Positions 8,968 to 17,870 of a stretch of 64,000 nt of DNA are shown one piece after another. Every line of letters begins with the position of its first letter. Position 1 is the first letter of the stretch. The translations under genes were made by a program, and so were the position numbers. The notes under the pieces are model-generated. The model saw only the letters and a program-made list of their open reading frames with translations. It did not search any database and was not told where the DNA came from. Origin of the DNA: Oxalobacteraceae bacterium OTU3CINTB1 (lineage in GTDB: Bacteria; Pseudomonadota; Gammaproteobacteria; Burkholderiales; Burkholderiaceae_D); the NCBI GenBank assembly GCA_024123955.1, contig CP099652.1:558001-622000 (forward strand). The letters run 5' to 3'.

Positions 8968-9345
8968 ATGAAAAACGCCACCATCGCCCTGACCATCGCC
9001 CTGCTGTCCTCTTCGGCCGTGTACGCCCAGGAAGCTCCCCAACTGACTCGTGCCCAGGTTGTCGCCGAGTACAAAGCCGCTGTCGCAGCAGGCTTGGCAC
9101 CGAACTCGGGTGAACTGTATGCAGGTTCCAGCCCAGAGGCTGTCTCGACCAAAACGCGCGACGAAGTGCGCGCCGAATTGCGCCTGGCCCAGCAACGCGG
9201 CGAGGTTGTCAGCGGCGAACAATATCCGCAGTTCGAGACCGAGGCCGCCGTGTCGATGATCACCCGTGCGCAAGTCCGCGCCGAGCTGGCCGCTTACCTC
9301 AAGGCCAACCCGCATCCGGTCGGCGAAGTCAGCCTGTATCTGTGA
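8968..9345 (+). CDS. DUF4148 periplasmic small protein, copy 1
   Basis: A 125-residue exported protein with signal peptide ending VYAQE. It contains three TRAQV/TRDEVRAEL-type repeats, the mark of DUF4148 proteins, common in Burkholderiales and of unknown function. AAAGGAG precedes the ATG. A close paralogue follows 95 bp downstream. The 216 bp leader contains a 13 bp imperfect inverted repeat (8815-8827 with 8889-8901). Confidence 0.88.
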   Translation: MKNATIALTIALLSSSAVYAQEAPQLTRAQVVAEYKAAVAAGLAPNSGELYAGSSPEAVSTKTRDEVRAELRLAQQRGEVVSGEQYPQFETEAAVSMITRAQVRAELAAYLKANPHPVGEVSLYL

Positions 9346-9440
9346 TCACGGGATAAACAAGTCCATAAATATAGTTCACTATCTAATCGCTAATTATCTA
9401 CAGCCGCAGTCAGCCAACTCAACCTTTAAGGAGTCACACC

Positions 9441-9812
9441 ATGAAAAACGTCGCCATCGCCCTCTCCATCGCCCTGCTGGCATCCACCGTCGTGTACGCC
9501 CAGGAAGCGCCTCGAGTTACCCGCGCCCAGGTTGTCGCCGAATACAAAGCCGCCGTCGCGGCGGGCCAGGCGCCGAATTCCGGCGAACTGTACGCCGGTT
9601 CCAACCCAGAGGCTGTCTCGACTAAAACCCGTGACGAAGTGCGCGCCGAACTGCGCCTTGCCCAGCAACGCGGCGAGATCGTCAGCGGCGAACAATATCC
9701 GCAGTTCCAGACGGAAGCCGCCGTGCCGGCAGTGACCCGCGCGCAAGTTCGTGCCGAGCTGGCCGCTTACCGCCAGGCCAACCCGTATCTGGTCGGCGAA
9801 GCGAGCCTGTGA
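9441..9812 (+). CDS. DUF4148 periplasmic small protein, copy 2
   Basis: A 123-residue paralogue of the preceding gene, nearly the same over its whole length (signal peptide, three TRAQV/TRDEV repeats, central NSGELYAGS and SGEQYPQF). The ribosome binding site AAGGAG is also conserved. The pair is a recent tandem duplication; separate spacing suggests each may have its own promoter. Function unknown. Confidence 0.88.
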   Translation: MKNVAIALSIALLASTVVYAQEAPRVTRAQVVAEYKAAVAAGQAPNSGELYAGSNPEAVSTKTRDEVRAELRLAQQRGEIVSGEQYPQFQTEAAVPAVTRAQVRAELAAYRQANPYLVGEASL

Positions 9813-9836
9813 CCGGCCCGTCCAACCGCAGGCGGT

Positions 9837-10607
9837 TCAGTGCCGCGAAGGCAGCGCATACCGGGCCAGTATGCGCGAATAAGTCTGGTCCTTGCGCATC
9901 TCGATCAGCGCGCGGTTGAAGGCGTCGCGCAGGTCGCGCTCGCGGAAGCCGACCTTGAAGCCGGTGGTGGCGTCGAAAATGGCATGGTAGTCCAGCGCCA
10001 CTTGCGTGTTGAACTCGGCGCTGAACTGCTTGCGATACCACTCGAAGACTTGCTTGTCGACGACGATGACGTCGACCCGGCCGAACCAGAACATCTTGTT
10101 TTGGGCTTGCTGGTTGGAGGGCTGAAAATAATTACCGGGGAAGCGGCCGTCGGCGCCCGGCCGATACCGCGCTTCGAAGGCGGGACCCAGGTCGCGCCAG
10201 CCGTTTTGCCAGATGGCGAAGGTGTAGCGGTCCAGGTCGGCGATGGTCTTGAGCACGATGTGCCGGTCGCGCCGCGAGATGGCGACGTTGTGGAACGTGA
10301 CGAACTCGTCCGAGAAATACACGCCGCGGCCATCGCTGCCGCGCACGCTCACGGCCAGGTCGACGCCATCGCCCTCCCTGAACGGCAGCAGCCGCACGTT
10401 GGGCGTCTCCCGGAACGTCACGCGACGTCCCGCCCGCCGCAGCGCCTCGGTGACCACGTCCGCCTCGATGCCCCCGGCTTTGCCTTGCGCATCGCGGAAC
10501 GAGAACGGCGGCCGGCTGCCTTGATAAACCGCCACGAGCTCGTCCGACCGCGCCAGGGCGGTCAAGCTCACGAAGGCGAGAATGCACATTACTACCAGTC
10601 TTTTCAT
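9837..10607 (-). CDS. Periplasmic amino-acid-binding-like protein (SBP_bac_3 family)
   Basis: A 256-residue exported protein: signal peptide followed by LVAVYQGSRPPFSF and GIEADVVTEALRRAG, the start of family 3 solute-binding domains, and VDVIVVDKQVFEWY in the second lobe. No transporter subunits adjoin, as often seen for lone SBP-like proteins in this order. The ATG at 10607 is selected because the signal peptide starts there; the open frame runs 104 codons further upstream without signal or family match. It diverges from the molybdenum hydroxylase operon. Confidence 0.8.
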   Translation of the reverse strand: MKRLVVMCILAFVSLTALARSDELVAVYQGSRPPFSFRDAQGKAGGIEADVVTEALRRAGRRVTFRETPNVRLLPFREGDGVDLAVSVRGSDGRGVYFSDEFVTFHNVAISRRDRHIVLKTIADLDRYTFAIWQNGWRDLGPAFEARYRPGADGRFPGNYFQPSNQQAQNKMFWFGRVDVIVVDKQVFEWYRKQFSAEFNTQVALDYHAIFDATTGFKVGFRERDLRDAFNRALIEMRKDQTYSRILARYALPSRH

Positions 10608-10746
10608 AGTCCGCTTGGTGTTGCAATTTTGCATTGTGACAATGTGAGATTTTTCATGCCCAGTCGCAATGGTACGATAATTCCTACTGGAAATTCCGAT
10701 ATCGTCGCAGTTCGCGCCCGGAAATAAGTTAGTAGGAACCGGAATC

Positions 10747-13392
10747 ATGGGTATTACTCCAGAAGTCAGCCGTCGTACCTTTTTAAAAGTATTGGCCAGC
10801 GGCGCAACCGTCGGCTTGTCGGTGACCAGCCTGCCCGGCATGGCGATGAACGCGTCGAGGCCGCGCTTGACGGAGGTACCCGCCTGGGCGCCCGAGCCGG
10901 GCCGGGCCCGATGGCGCATCGACGGCCTGCCGAAGGTGCTGGGACAAAAAATCTACGCGCGCGATTTCAAGGCGCGCGACTTCAAGGACTGGCCGCAGAA
11001 CGAGCAGTTCCTGTACGCGGTGCGTTGCGACCGCTACGACCAGGTGGTGACCGGATACCACCTGGACATGCTGCCGGCCGGCTTGCGTCCGGTGGCGGTG
11101 ATCGACGCGCAGGCCCTGGTCGACAAAAAGCTCAAACTGGCCGACGGCATGAACAGCCCGTTCCTGGCCAGCATCGGCAAGCCGGCGGACTTTTTCGGAC
11201 AGCCGGTGGCGATGCTGATTTTCGCAAATTTCGATGCCTACCGCCGCGCCGTCAAAATCCTCCAATTCAATCCGGACGTGATCCAGTACGGCGCGCCGGC
11301 CGCCACCGCGACCGGCACGTATCAGCCGGTCACCAGCTATGTCCGCGACGACGCGAAAAATTTCAACTACGTCTATACCCCCAACTACGCAGCGAACAAG
11401 CAGGCGGTGGCCGCCGGCATCTCGGCGGCGATCGACGGCAAGACCTGGCCCACCTTCACGCGCAAGTTTTACACGCAGACCATCGATCCGATGTTCATGG
11501 AGCCGGAGTCGGGCATGGCGTGGTACGACCCCGCCACCCAGCAACTGAACCTGGTGCTGGGCACGCAGTCGCCCAGCGGCGACCTGCGCAACGCGGCCGA
11601 CATCTTCGACGGCAGCGCCTACCCGGTGAAAGACATCGATTTGTTGTCGTGCTACCCCGGCGGCGGTTTCGGCGGGCGCGATTCGTCGCTGTTTTCGATG
11701 TACCTGGCGCTGGCGGCGCCGTTCTCCAGCGGGCCGCTGCGCTGGGCGCAAAGCCGTTTCGAGCAGTTTCAGGTCGGCCTGAAGCGCTGCGAGACGGATT
11801 TCAGCGAGACGCTGGCGGTGGACGCCAACGGCAAGATCCAGGCGTTGCGTTGCGACTTCACGCTCAACGGCGGCGACCAGATGAACCTGACCCCGTTTGT
11901 CGCCCAACTGGCCGCGCTCAGTTCGATGAGCTGCTACAACATTCCGCGCGCGATCGCCAACGCCAGGTCGATGCAAACGCCGCAGTTGATGGGCGGTTCG
12001 CAGCGCGGCTTCGGCGGGCCGCAGGCCTTCATGGCGATCGAGACCCTGCTCGACGAAGCGTCGCAGGCGCTCAACATCGATCCGTTCGAGCTGCGCCGCC
12101 GCAACCTGCTGGGCAAGGGCCGTGGCGCCACCGTGACGGGCGCGCCGATCCTGCAGGACCTGCAACTGGAAGAGATGCTGCAGCGCCTGGAGCGGCATCC
12201 GCTGTGGCAAAACCGCAAGCTGACGCAACAGGCCAGGCAGCGCCAGGGGCTGCTGTACGGCGTCGGCTTCGCGTTGTCGAACGAGGCCTACGGCACCTCC
12301 GGCGACGGCATGTTCGGCGCCGTGCAAATCGAGCCGACCGGCACCATCACCATCTACACCCCCTATATCGACATGGGCAATGGCGCCGCCACCGCGCTCG
12401 GCCTGGCGCCGGCATCCTACCTCGGCCGCAACGCCAACAGCATCAACATGGGCGAGGCACAGCTGTTCGATTCGCTGAACCTGACCACCAGCTTGCCCAA
12501 GCCGCCCGCGCCGGTGCCGCCGAACTACGTGCTCAAGGCGTCCGGCTCGGCCAGCGCCTGCCTGGGCGCCTTCTTCCAGTACCACGTGGTGGAGCAGGCG
12601 GGGCTGGCGCTGGTGTTGCAGACCTTGCTGCCGGCGGCCAACGCCATCTGGGGCCGGGAGGTGCCGGCCGCCGCGTTGCGCTGGAAGGACAACCGGCTGC
12701 ACGCCGAGGGCGTCAAGTCGCTGCCGTGGTCGGCGTTGGTCAAGCAGGCAACGCGCATGCGCCTGCCGATGGTGGCGGTGGTGCACGCCAGCTATGTCGG
12801 CGGTTTTGCCACGGCGCCGTTCACCTTCCGCAGCGGCGCCACGACCTTGCCGCTCGACTATGTCGCCATGGGCCTGACGGTCGATACCTTGCAGCCGATT
12901 GCGCGCGGCCAGGTGGTCAACCCGCCGTTGATCAACTTCCGGTTCGGACGCACCACTTACGCGCCTTGCGGTTCGCTGGTGGCGGCCACGATCGAGCCGC
13001 GCACCGGCGTGATCGCGGTCGAGTCGGTGGTGTCGGTGCTCAGCGCCGGCGTCCAGCATTGCCCGCAGATGGTATCCGGCCAGTCGCAGGGGGCGATCGC
13101 GATGGCGCTGGGGAACGTGTTGCTCGAGCATTGTCCGAACGACCGCAGCGGGCCGGGCAACGGAACCTGGAACCTGCACCGCTACGCCATCGCGCGCTCG
13201 ACCGATATTCCGCGACAGGAATTGATCGTGCTGCCGCCGGCGCCGGGCGAGACCACCGCGCGCGGCATCGCCGAGGCGGTGATGTGCCCGATCGGTCCTT
13301 CCATCCTCAACGCGCTGGCGATGGCCACCGGCGGCAAACGCTATACGACGACCCCGGTCACCGCCCGCGCCGTCCTGGAGTCCCTGAAATGA
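10747..13392 (+). CDS. Molybdenum hydroxylase large subunit, Tat-exported (xanthine dehydrogenase family, IorB-like)
   Basis: An 881-residue molybdopterin-binding subunit of the aldehyde/isoquinoline/xanthine oxidoreductase family. The N-terminus carries the twin-arginine signal SRRTFLK with a hydrophobic stretch, so the enzyme acts in the periplasm. Conserved cofactor-binding segments are visible (GGGFGGRD near residue 305, GGSQRGFGGPQ near 420). Oxidises an N-heterocycle or aldehyde by hydroxylation; substrate unknown. Next gene (2Fe-2S subunit) starts within its stop codon. Confidence 0.85.
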   Translation: MGITPEVSRRTFLKVLASGATVGLSVTSLPGMAMNASRPRLTEVPAWAPEPGRARWRIDGLPKVLGQKIYARDFKARDFKDWPQNEQFLYAVRCDRYDQVVTGYHLDMLPAGLRPVAVIDAQALVDKKLKLADGMNSPFLASIGKPADFFGQPVAMLIFANFDAYRRAVKILQFNPDVIQYGAPAATATGTYQPVTSYVRDDAKNFNYVYTPNYAANKQAVAAGISAAIDGKTWPTFTRKFYTQTIDPMFMEPESGMAWYDPATQQLNLVLGTQSPSGDLRNAADIFDGSAYPVKDIDLLSCYPGGGFGGRDSSLFSMYLALAAPFSSGPLRWAQSRFEQFQVGLKRCETDFSETLAVDANGKIQALRCDFTLNGGDQMNLTPFVAQLAALSSMSCYNIPRAIANARSMQTPQLMGGSQRGFGGPQAFMAIETLLDEASQALNIDPFELRRRNLLGKGRGATVTGAPILQDLQLEEMLQRLERHPLWQNRKLTQQARQRQGLLYGVGFALSNEAYGTSGDGMFGAVQIEPTGTITIYTPYIDMGNGAATALGLAPASYLGRNANSINMGEAQLFDSLNLTTSLPKPPAPVPPNYVLKASGSASACLGAFFQYHVVEQAGLALVLQTLLPAANAIWGREVPAAALRWKDNRLHAEGVKSLPWSALVKQATRMRLPMVAVVHASYVGGFATAPFTFRSGATTLPLDYVAMGLTVDTLQPIARGQVVNPPLINFRFGRTTYAPCGSLVAATIEPRTGVIAVESVVSVLSAGVQHCPQMVSGQSQGAIAMALGNVLLEHCPNDRSGPGNGTWNLHRYAIARSTDIPRQELIVLPPAPGETTARGIAEAVMCPIGPSILNALAMATGGKRYTTTPVTARAVLESLK

Positions 13393-13916
13393 CACAGCCC
13401 ATCCGTTTTCACATCAACGACAAACCCGTGCAGGCCGACGCCGGCGACGCCGACATGGCCCTGATCGATTTCCTGCATGAGCGACAGGACCTGACCGGCA
13501 CCAAATTCTGTTGCGGCATCGGCGTTTGCCGCGCCTGCACCGTCGCCACCCGTGAAGGTGGCGACGATGTCCTGGAGAAGACGCTGTCCTGCTCGACGCC
13601 GGTCAGCGCGGTCGAGAACATGTCGATCTACACCGTCGAAAGCCTGGGTTCGGAACAGGCGCTGGCGCCGTTGCAGCAAGCCTTCCTGGAGAATTTCTCG
13701 TTCCAGTGCGGCTACTGCGCGCCCGGATTTTTGATGGCGGCCACCGCCATGCTGTCGCATCTGAAGCGGGCGCCGGTGCCGGCCTCGCAGCTCGACGAGG
13801 TCATGGAGACCTGGGTCGGCGGCAATCTGTGCCGTTGCACCGGCTACGTGCGCTATATGGAGGCGATCCGCAAGGTGGCCTTGCCCTATGCGCTGGGTGG
13901 CGGGGTGCAATTATGA
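13389..13916 (+). CDS. 2Fe-2S subunit of molybdenum hydroxylase (IorA-like)
   Basis: A 175-residue small subunit with two clusters. The plant-ferredoxin-type site uses Cys42, Cys47, Cys50 and Cys68; the alpha-helical site is CGYC plus CRCTGY near the C-terminus. It overlaps the large-subunit stop by ATGA and overlaps the cytochrome start the same way, indicating tight coupling. It has no signal peptide of its own, so it should be carried across the membrane folded with the Tat-tagged large subunit. Confidence 0.9.
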   Translation: MTQPIRFHINDKPVQADAGDADMALIDFLHERQDLTGTKFCCGIGVCRACTVATREGGDDVLEKTLSCSTPVSAVENMSIYTVESLGSEQALAPLQQAFLENFSFQCGYCAPGFLMAATAMLSHLKRAPVPASQLDEVMETWVGGNLCRCTGYVRYMEAIRKVALPYALGGGVQL

Positions 13917-14932
13917 GCCTGCCTTCGCTGCTGTCCTTGATCCCGGCGCTGTTGCTCGCCGCCACGATGGGCATGGCGCAAGCCGCGCCCAAGGCCGCCG
14001 CCGTCAGCAAATACAGCAAGCAAAGCGCCGTCGAGTACGGCCAGGTGTGCGCCGACATGATCGGCCAGATCCCCGCCTTCGATTGCCTGGACGGCAGCAT
14101 CGTGCCGATCACCGTCGATGGCAAGACGCCGACCGAGTACAAGCCCGGCATGACGTGCGACCGGCCGGCGCTGCTGCCGTATCCCGGCGAGTCGTTCGGC
14201 CAGTGCACGCCGTATTCCCGCTTGCTCAATCTGTCCTACGGCAAGACGCAAATCTCGGCCATGTGTCGGCGCGAACAGTTGCGCGATCCGAACAGCAAGT
14301 TCTTCGACGAGGTCGACATTGTCGCCCACAATGTCGATACCGGCGACACCTGCTGGTTCCACGCCGAGGGCAAGCCGGGCCAGAAGACCGGCTTCGACGC
14401 CTCGCGCGTGCCGCCGCCCAACGAAAAGGCGCCGCCGCCGCAGCGCATTGCCGCCGGCCAGTTCTGGTGGGCGCCGGCCGCCACCGCGTCGAAAAACTGC
14501 CTGAGCTGCCACGACGCCGATCCCTTCATGTACAGCCCGTGGATCGGCCAGCTCAAGTATCTGTTGCCGGCCGATCCGCTGGGCCGCTACAGCAACATCG
14601 GCAAGGAGTTCGCGCAGTGGCATTCGAACAGCATCAGCACGCGCGACAACACTTGTATCGGTTGCCACCGCATCGGCGACCAGGCAAGCTGCTCGCAATT
14701 CGTGCCGATGGCGGCCGGCAGGATCCCGGCCAAGGGCGGCAACGCGCTGGCCAACAGCTATCCGTTGAGCCACTGGATGCCGGTCAATAACGAGCAGAGC
14801 AAGGAGTTCTGGGAGCAGGCCAACCTGGAATCGCTGAACCAGCTGTTGACGTGCTGCGCCGATCCGAAGAATCCGATCTGCACGATCAAGCCCATCGTCG
14901 CGCCGCCCAAGGCGGGCAAGTCCGGACGCTGA
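13913..14932 (+). CDS. Periplasmic dihaem cytochrome c, partner of the molybdenum hydroxylase
   Basis: A 339-residue exported protein with signal peptide (about residues 1-25) and two haem-binding sites, CLSCH near residue 196 and CIGCH near 248. The first 190 residues are Cys-rich and match no family I recognise. Position as third gene of the operon, with an ATGA start overlap, makes it the likely electron acceptor of the hydroxylase. Confidence 0.75.
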   Translation: MSLPSLLSLIPALLLAATMGMAQAAPKAAAVSKYSKQSAVEYGQVCADMIGQIPAFDCLDGSIVPITVDGKTPTEYKPGMTCDRPALLPYPGESFGQCTPYSRLLNLSYGKTQISAMCRREQLRDPNSKFFDEVDIVAHNVDTGDTCWFHAEGKPGQKTGFDASRVPPPNEKAPPPQRIAAGQFWWAPAATASKNCLSCHDADPFMYSPWIGQLKYLLPADPLGRYSNIGKEFAQWHSNSISTRDNTCIGCHRIGDQASCSQFVPMAAGRIPAKGGNALANSYPLSHWMPVNNEQSKEFWEQANLESLNQLLTCCADPKNPICTIKPIVAPPKAGKSGR

Positions 14933-15062
14933 CGTCACAGCGCCGCTGTCGAACGGCCCAATCTGGTTAAATATGCAATAATTTATTATTGCCATGTTTC
15001 GCGTTGACGTTTCGATTCCTCGAAGCGTGCGCGCCGGCAAATTTCAATCAAAAGGGGAAGTT

Positions 15063-16022
15063 ATGGGCGGGTCGGCGATCAAGCGGTCACTATCGACGTT
15101 ATCGGGTTATGGACGCGCCGTCGGGCGCGCGGCATGCGTAACGGCCATCATCGCGGCGTTGCCGGCGACGGCGCTGGCCGACGGACGCTCCGCCGTGCAG
15201 AATTTGTTTGCCAACGCCGCAACCGCCAGGCTGGCTCCAAGTTTCGACCAGAAGACCACGCAGGCGACGCCGTCGCTGGTGCGCGGCATGTATGTGCTGA
15301 CCACTTCCAAGGGCGAGTTCGCCGGCTTCGTCAACGAAGCAGGCACGCTGTGGGGCGACGTTAATGAGATGCGGGTGTATTCGCCCAGCGGCGCGCAGCC
15401 GCGTCCGATCACCCCGCAGGAGCGCGACGCGCTACGCGCCGAGATGATGTCGGCGATCGAATACGACAAGCTGATCAAGGTCACCTATGGCGACGGCGGC
15501 GGCCGCAAGATGCTGATGTTTTCCGCGCTCGACTGCGGGTATTGCAAGATGTTCGAACAGCAGTTCAGCAAAGTGGGTCCCAACAATAACCTCGCGTTCT
15601 ATGTAGTGCCGTCGTCGTTGCGGCCCATCAAGGCCGGCGGGCAGGAGGCATGGCAAGGCGTGTCACAGATCTGGTGCGCACCGGACAATGGGCAGGCGTG
15701 GAAACACTATTGGGCCACCGACGAGTTGCCGGCGCCACGCCAGTGCGGCATCGATGCCGCGAAGGCAGAGCGCGACGTGCACTACTTGTCGTCGCTGATG
15801 AAGGTGGCTGGCGTTAAAGTCACGGGGACGCCGCAATTGGTGCGCGAAGACGGCGTGATGATTCACCCCGGGGACTTCAAGGCATATCTGAAGTTGCGGT
15901 CACCAGTGCAGTCGGAGCCCAAGCTGGTATGGCTGGCGGCGGCGGATCCAACCGTCCAGGCGGCTACGCCGTCCAACAACAAAATCAACGTCGGCGAGAA
16001 GCTGAAAAAGCTGTTCAACTAA
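15063..16022 (+). CDS. Periplasmic thioredoxin-fold protein, DsbC-like
   Basis: A 319-residue protein with an N-terminal export signal (hydrophobic segment ending ATALAD) and a thioredoxin-like C-terminal half with active site CGYC near residue 158, in the context FSALDCGYCKMFEQQF, as in disulfide isomerases. The ATG at 15063 follows AAGGGGAAG. It lies 130 bp after the cytochrome gene, same strand; a role in maturing the Cys-rich cytochrome is an inference. Its 3' end overlaps the convergent LysR gene by 8 bp. Confidence 0.75.
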   Translation: MGGSAIKRSLSTLSGYGRAVGRAACVTAIIAALPATALADGRSAVQNLFANAATARLAPSFDQKTTQATPSLVRGMYVLTTSKGEFAGFVNEAGTLWGDVNEMRVYSPSGAQPRPITPQERDALRAEMMSAIEYDKLIKVTYGDGGGRKMLMFSALDCGYCKMFEQQFSKVGPNNNLAFYVVPSSLRPIKAGGQEAWQGVSQIWCAPDNGQAWKHYWATDELPAPRQCGIDAAKAERDVHYLSSLMKVAGVKVTGTPQLVREDGVMIHPGDFKAYLKLRSPVQSEPKLVWLAAADPTVQAATPSNNKINVGEKLKKLFN

Positions 16023-16926
16023 GATCCTCGCGCGCCAACGCCGCCGCCAACATGTCGGTGAAGACACGGATCTTTGTCGAGCCCCGGCGGCTGGCCGGAT
16101 ACACCGCGTGGATCACCACATCCATGTCGCCGGGGTTGGCGTCGTACTCCGGCAGCACGGGCAGCAAGGCGCCGGCGGCCAGATCGTCGCGGATCAGCCA
16201 GTCGGCCAGCAGCGCCAATCCCACCCCTCCCAGCGCCGCCTGGCGCAGCATTTCCGAGTTATTCACGTTCAGGCTGCCTTGCACGTCGATGTCGGCCTGC
16301 TCGCCGTCGCGCCGCAACCGCCAACTGTGCCGATTGGCGCCGTAGGAAAACTGCAGGCAGTTGTGTTGCGCCAGCTCGGCCGGCGTTTGCGGCGCACCAT
16401 GCCTTGCGAGATAAGCGGGACTGGCGCAAATATGCCGCCGATGCGCCGCCAGTTCGCGCGCGATCAGGTTCGGCTGCTGTTGCGGACTGCCGATGCGGAT
16501 GGCGACGTCGACCGCCTCCTCGACCAAATTAATGTAGTTGTCGCTCAGCCGCACGTCCAGCGTGACCTTGGGATGGCGGCGCGCGAACTCGGGCAGCAGC
16601 GGGGCGATATAGCGCACCGCCAGCGTGACCGGGGCGGCGATGCGCAGCACGCCGCTGGGCTCGGCGTCGCGGCCGGCGGCGGCGTCGTCGGCCTCATCCA
16701 GCGCGGCGAGGATTTGCGTGGCGTGCTCGACGTAGGCGCGGCCGCTGTCGGTCAAGGTGATGCTGCGCGTCGAGCGGTTCAGCAGCGGCGCGCCGAGGCG
16801 CTGCTCCAGCGAATCTACCAGCCGCGTCACCGACGAGGTGGCCACGCCCAGCTGGCGCGCGGCCGCCGAAAAGCCGCCATTGCTGGCGACCAGGCAAAAG
16901 GCTTTCAGTTCGGCGAATCTGTCCAT
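16015..16926 (-). CDS. LysR-family transcriptional regulator
   Basis: A 303-residue regulator: winged helix-turn-helix at the N-terminus (GGFSAAARQLGVATSSVTR), then an effector-binding domain with the usual LysR layout. It diverges from the TauD-type dioxygenase with 105 bp between the starts, the classic arrangement for control of the neighbour and itself. Ligand unknown. Confidence 0.9.
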   Translation of the reverse strand: MDRFAELKAFCLVASNGGFSAAARQLGVATSSVTRLVDSLEQRLGAPLLNRSTRSITLTDSGRAYVEHATQILAALDEADDAAAGRDAEPSGVLRIAAPVTLAVRYIAPLLPEFARRHPKVTLDVRLSDNYINLVEEAVDVAIRIGSPQQQPNLIARELAAHRRHICASPAYLARHGAPQTPAELAQHNCLQFSYGANRHSWRLRRDGEQADIDVQGSLNVNNSEMLRQAALGGVGLALLADWLIRDDLAAGALLPVLPEYDANPGDMDVVIHAVYPASRRGSTKIRVFTDMLAAALAREDLS

Positions 16927-17031
16927 GGTGGCGTTGCGTCCAGCGCAAAGGTGTATGCGAATCCATTCATATTATCACCTGCGCGTGGCGTCTATATATT
17001 GATTTCATACATCTCAGGCTTAGGAGGCCAT

Positions 17032-17817
17032 ATGAATATCACCCCGCTCCCCGTCGGCTTTGGCGCCATCATCGAAGGCTTGGACCTGCGCGACGCCGGT
17101 CCCGGCACGGCCAAGCTGCTGCGTTCGGCATTGCTCGAGCACGGCCTGCTGGTCATCCGCGGCCAGACCTTGACGCCGCAGCAACAAATCGCCGCGACCG
17201 GCTTGTTCGGCACCTTGGAGACTTTTCCCACCATGCGCGGCCAGTTGGACGGCTTCGAGGAAATCTTCCGCGTCGCCAGCCGGCCGGAGGACGGCCACGT
17301 CGAAGTCGGCCGCTACTGGCATTCGGACGGCTCCTTCCGCGCCGATCCGACGCCGATCAGCTTGTGGTATTCGGTGGCGCAGGCCAGCGAGGGCGGCGAT
17401 ACGCTGTTCACCGACCTGCAACGCGCCTATGCCGAGCTGGACGACGATATCCGCCAGGAGTTCGATGGTCTTAATACTGCGCATCGTAACGGCGTGGTCC
17501 ATCCCCTGGTGCTCAAGCATCCGAAAACCGGAATTCCCGCGCTGTATCTGAACCTGGGATTGACCGGCGGCGTGCTGGGATACGGTCCTGACCGCTCGCA
17601 GGCGCTGATGCAGGCCGTCGACCGGCATTACTCCCGCGACGGCGCGACCTACCGCCACCATTGGCTGCCGGGCGACGTGGTGGTGGCCGACAACCTGCAC
17701 GTGGCGCACAAGGCGACGCCGATCAGCCCGCAGTCGCGCCGCATCCTGAACCGCACCACGGTGCGCGCCGACGGCGTGATCTGGCATGAACCGGCATCCG
17801 CACCAGCGACGGCATAG
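17032..17817 (+). CDS. TauD/TfdA-family 2-oxoglutarate-dependent dioxygenase
   Basis: A 261-residue non-haem iron enzyme. The iron site is HSD (in RYWHSDGSF, near residue 100) and a distal His in NLHVAHKA; the 2-oxoglutarate-binding Arg lies in RRILNRTT. Length is normal for TauD/TfdA. Such enzymes hydroxylate sulfonates, phenoxyacids or amino-acid derivatives. Start at 17032 has AGGAGG eight bases upstream; the open frame extends further 5' but overlaps the LysR gene. Confidence 0.88.
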   Translation: MNITPLPVGFGAIIEGLDLRDAGPGTAKLLRSALLEHGLLVIRGQTLTPQQQIAATGLFGTLETFPTMRGQLDGFEEIFRVASRPEDGHVEVGRYWHSDGSFRADPTPISLWYSVAQASEGGDTLFTDLQRAYAELDDDIRQEFDGLNTAHRNGVVHPLVLKHPKTGIPALYLNLGLTGGVLGYGPDRSQALMQAVDRHYSRDGATYRHHWLPGDVVVADNLHVAHKATPISPQSRRILNRTTVRADGVIWHEPASAPATA

Positions 17818-17822
17818 CAAAA

Positions 17823-17852
17823 AAAGCGGCATGCGCATTGCGCACGCCGCTT
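17823..17852. terminator. Bidirectional terminator
   Basis: AAAGCGGC pairs with GCCGCTTT around an inner TGCGCA stem with one mismatch, between the convergent dioxygenase and secreted-protein genes. A-rich on the left, TTTCTC on the right. Confidence 0.7.
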
Positions 17853-17870
17853 TCTCATTTCGCCTACCAA

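Noticed and set aside
13389..13392. Overlap of the hydroxylase genes as a frameshift
   Set aside because: Both frames carry complete, intact domains; the ATGA overlap is normal translational coupling.
10783..13395. 870-residue open frame antisense to the molybdenum hydroxylase
   Set aside because: High-GC shadow: Arg/His/Gln-rich, no ribosome site, no family motif, fully opposite a clear enzyme gene.
10911..13916. 1001-residue plus-strand open frame
   Set aside because: Only the last 175 residues (2Fe-2S subunit from 13389) are real; the rest is an out-of-frame shadow of the large subunit.
16108..17817. 569-residue version of the TauD-type protein
   Set aside because: The upstream 308 residues are antisense to the LysR gene; AGGAGG and the family start support 17032.
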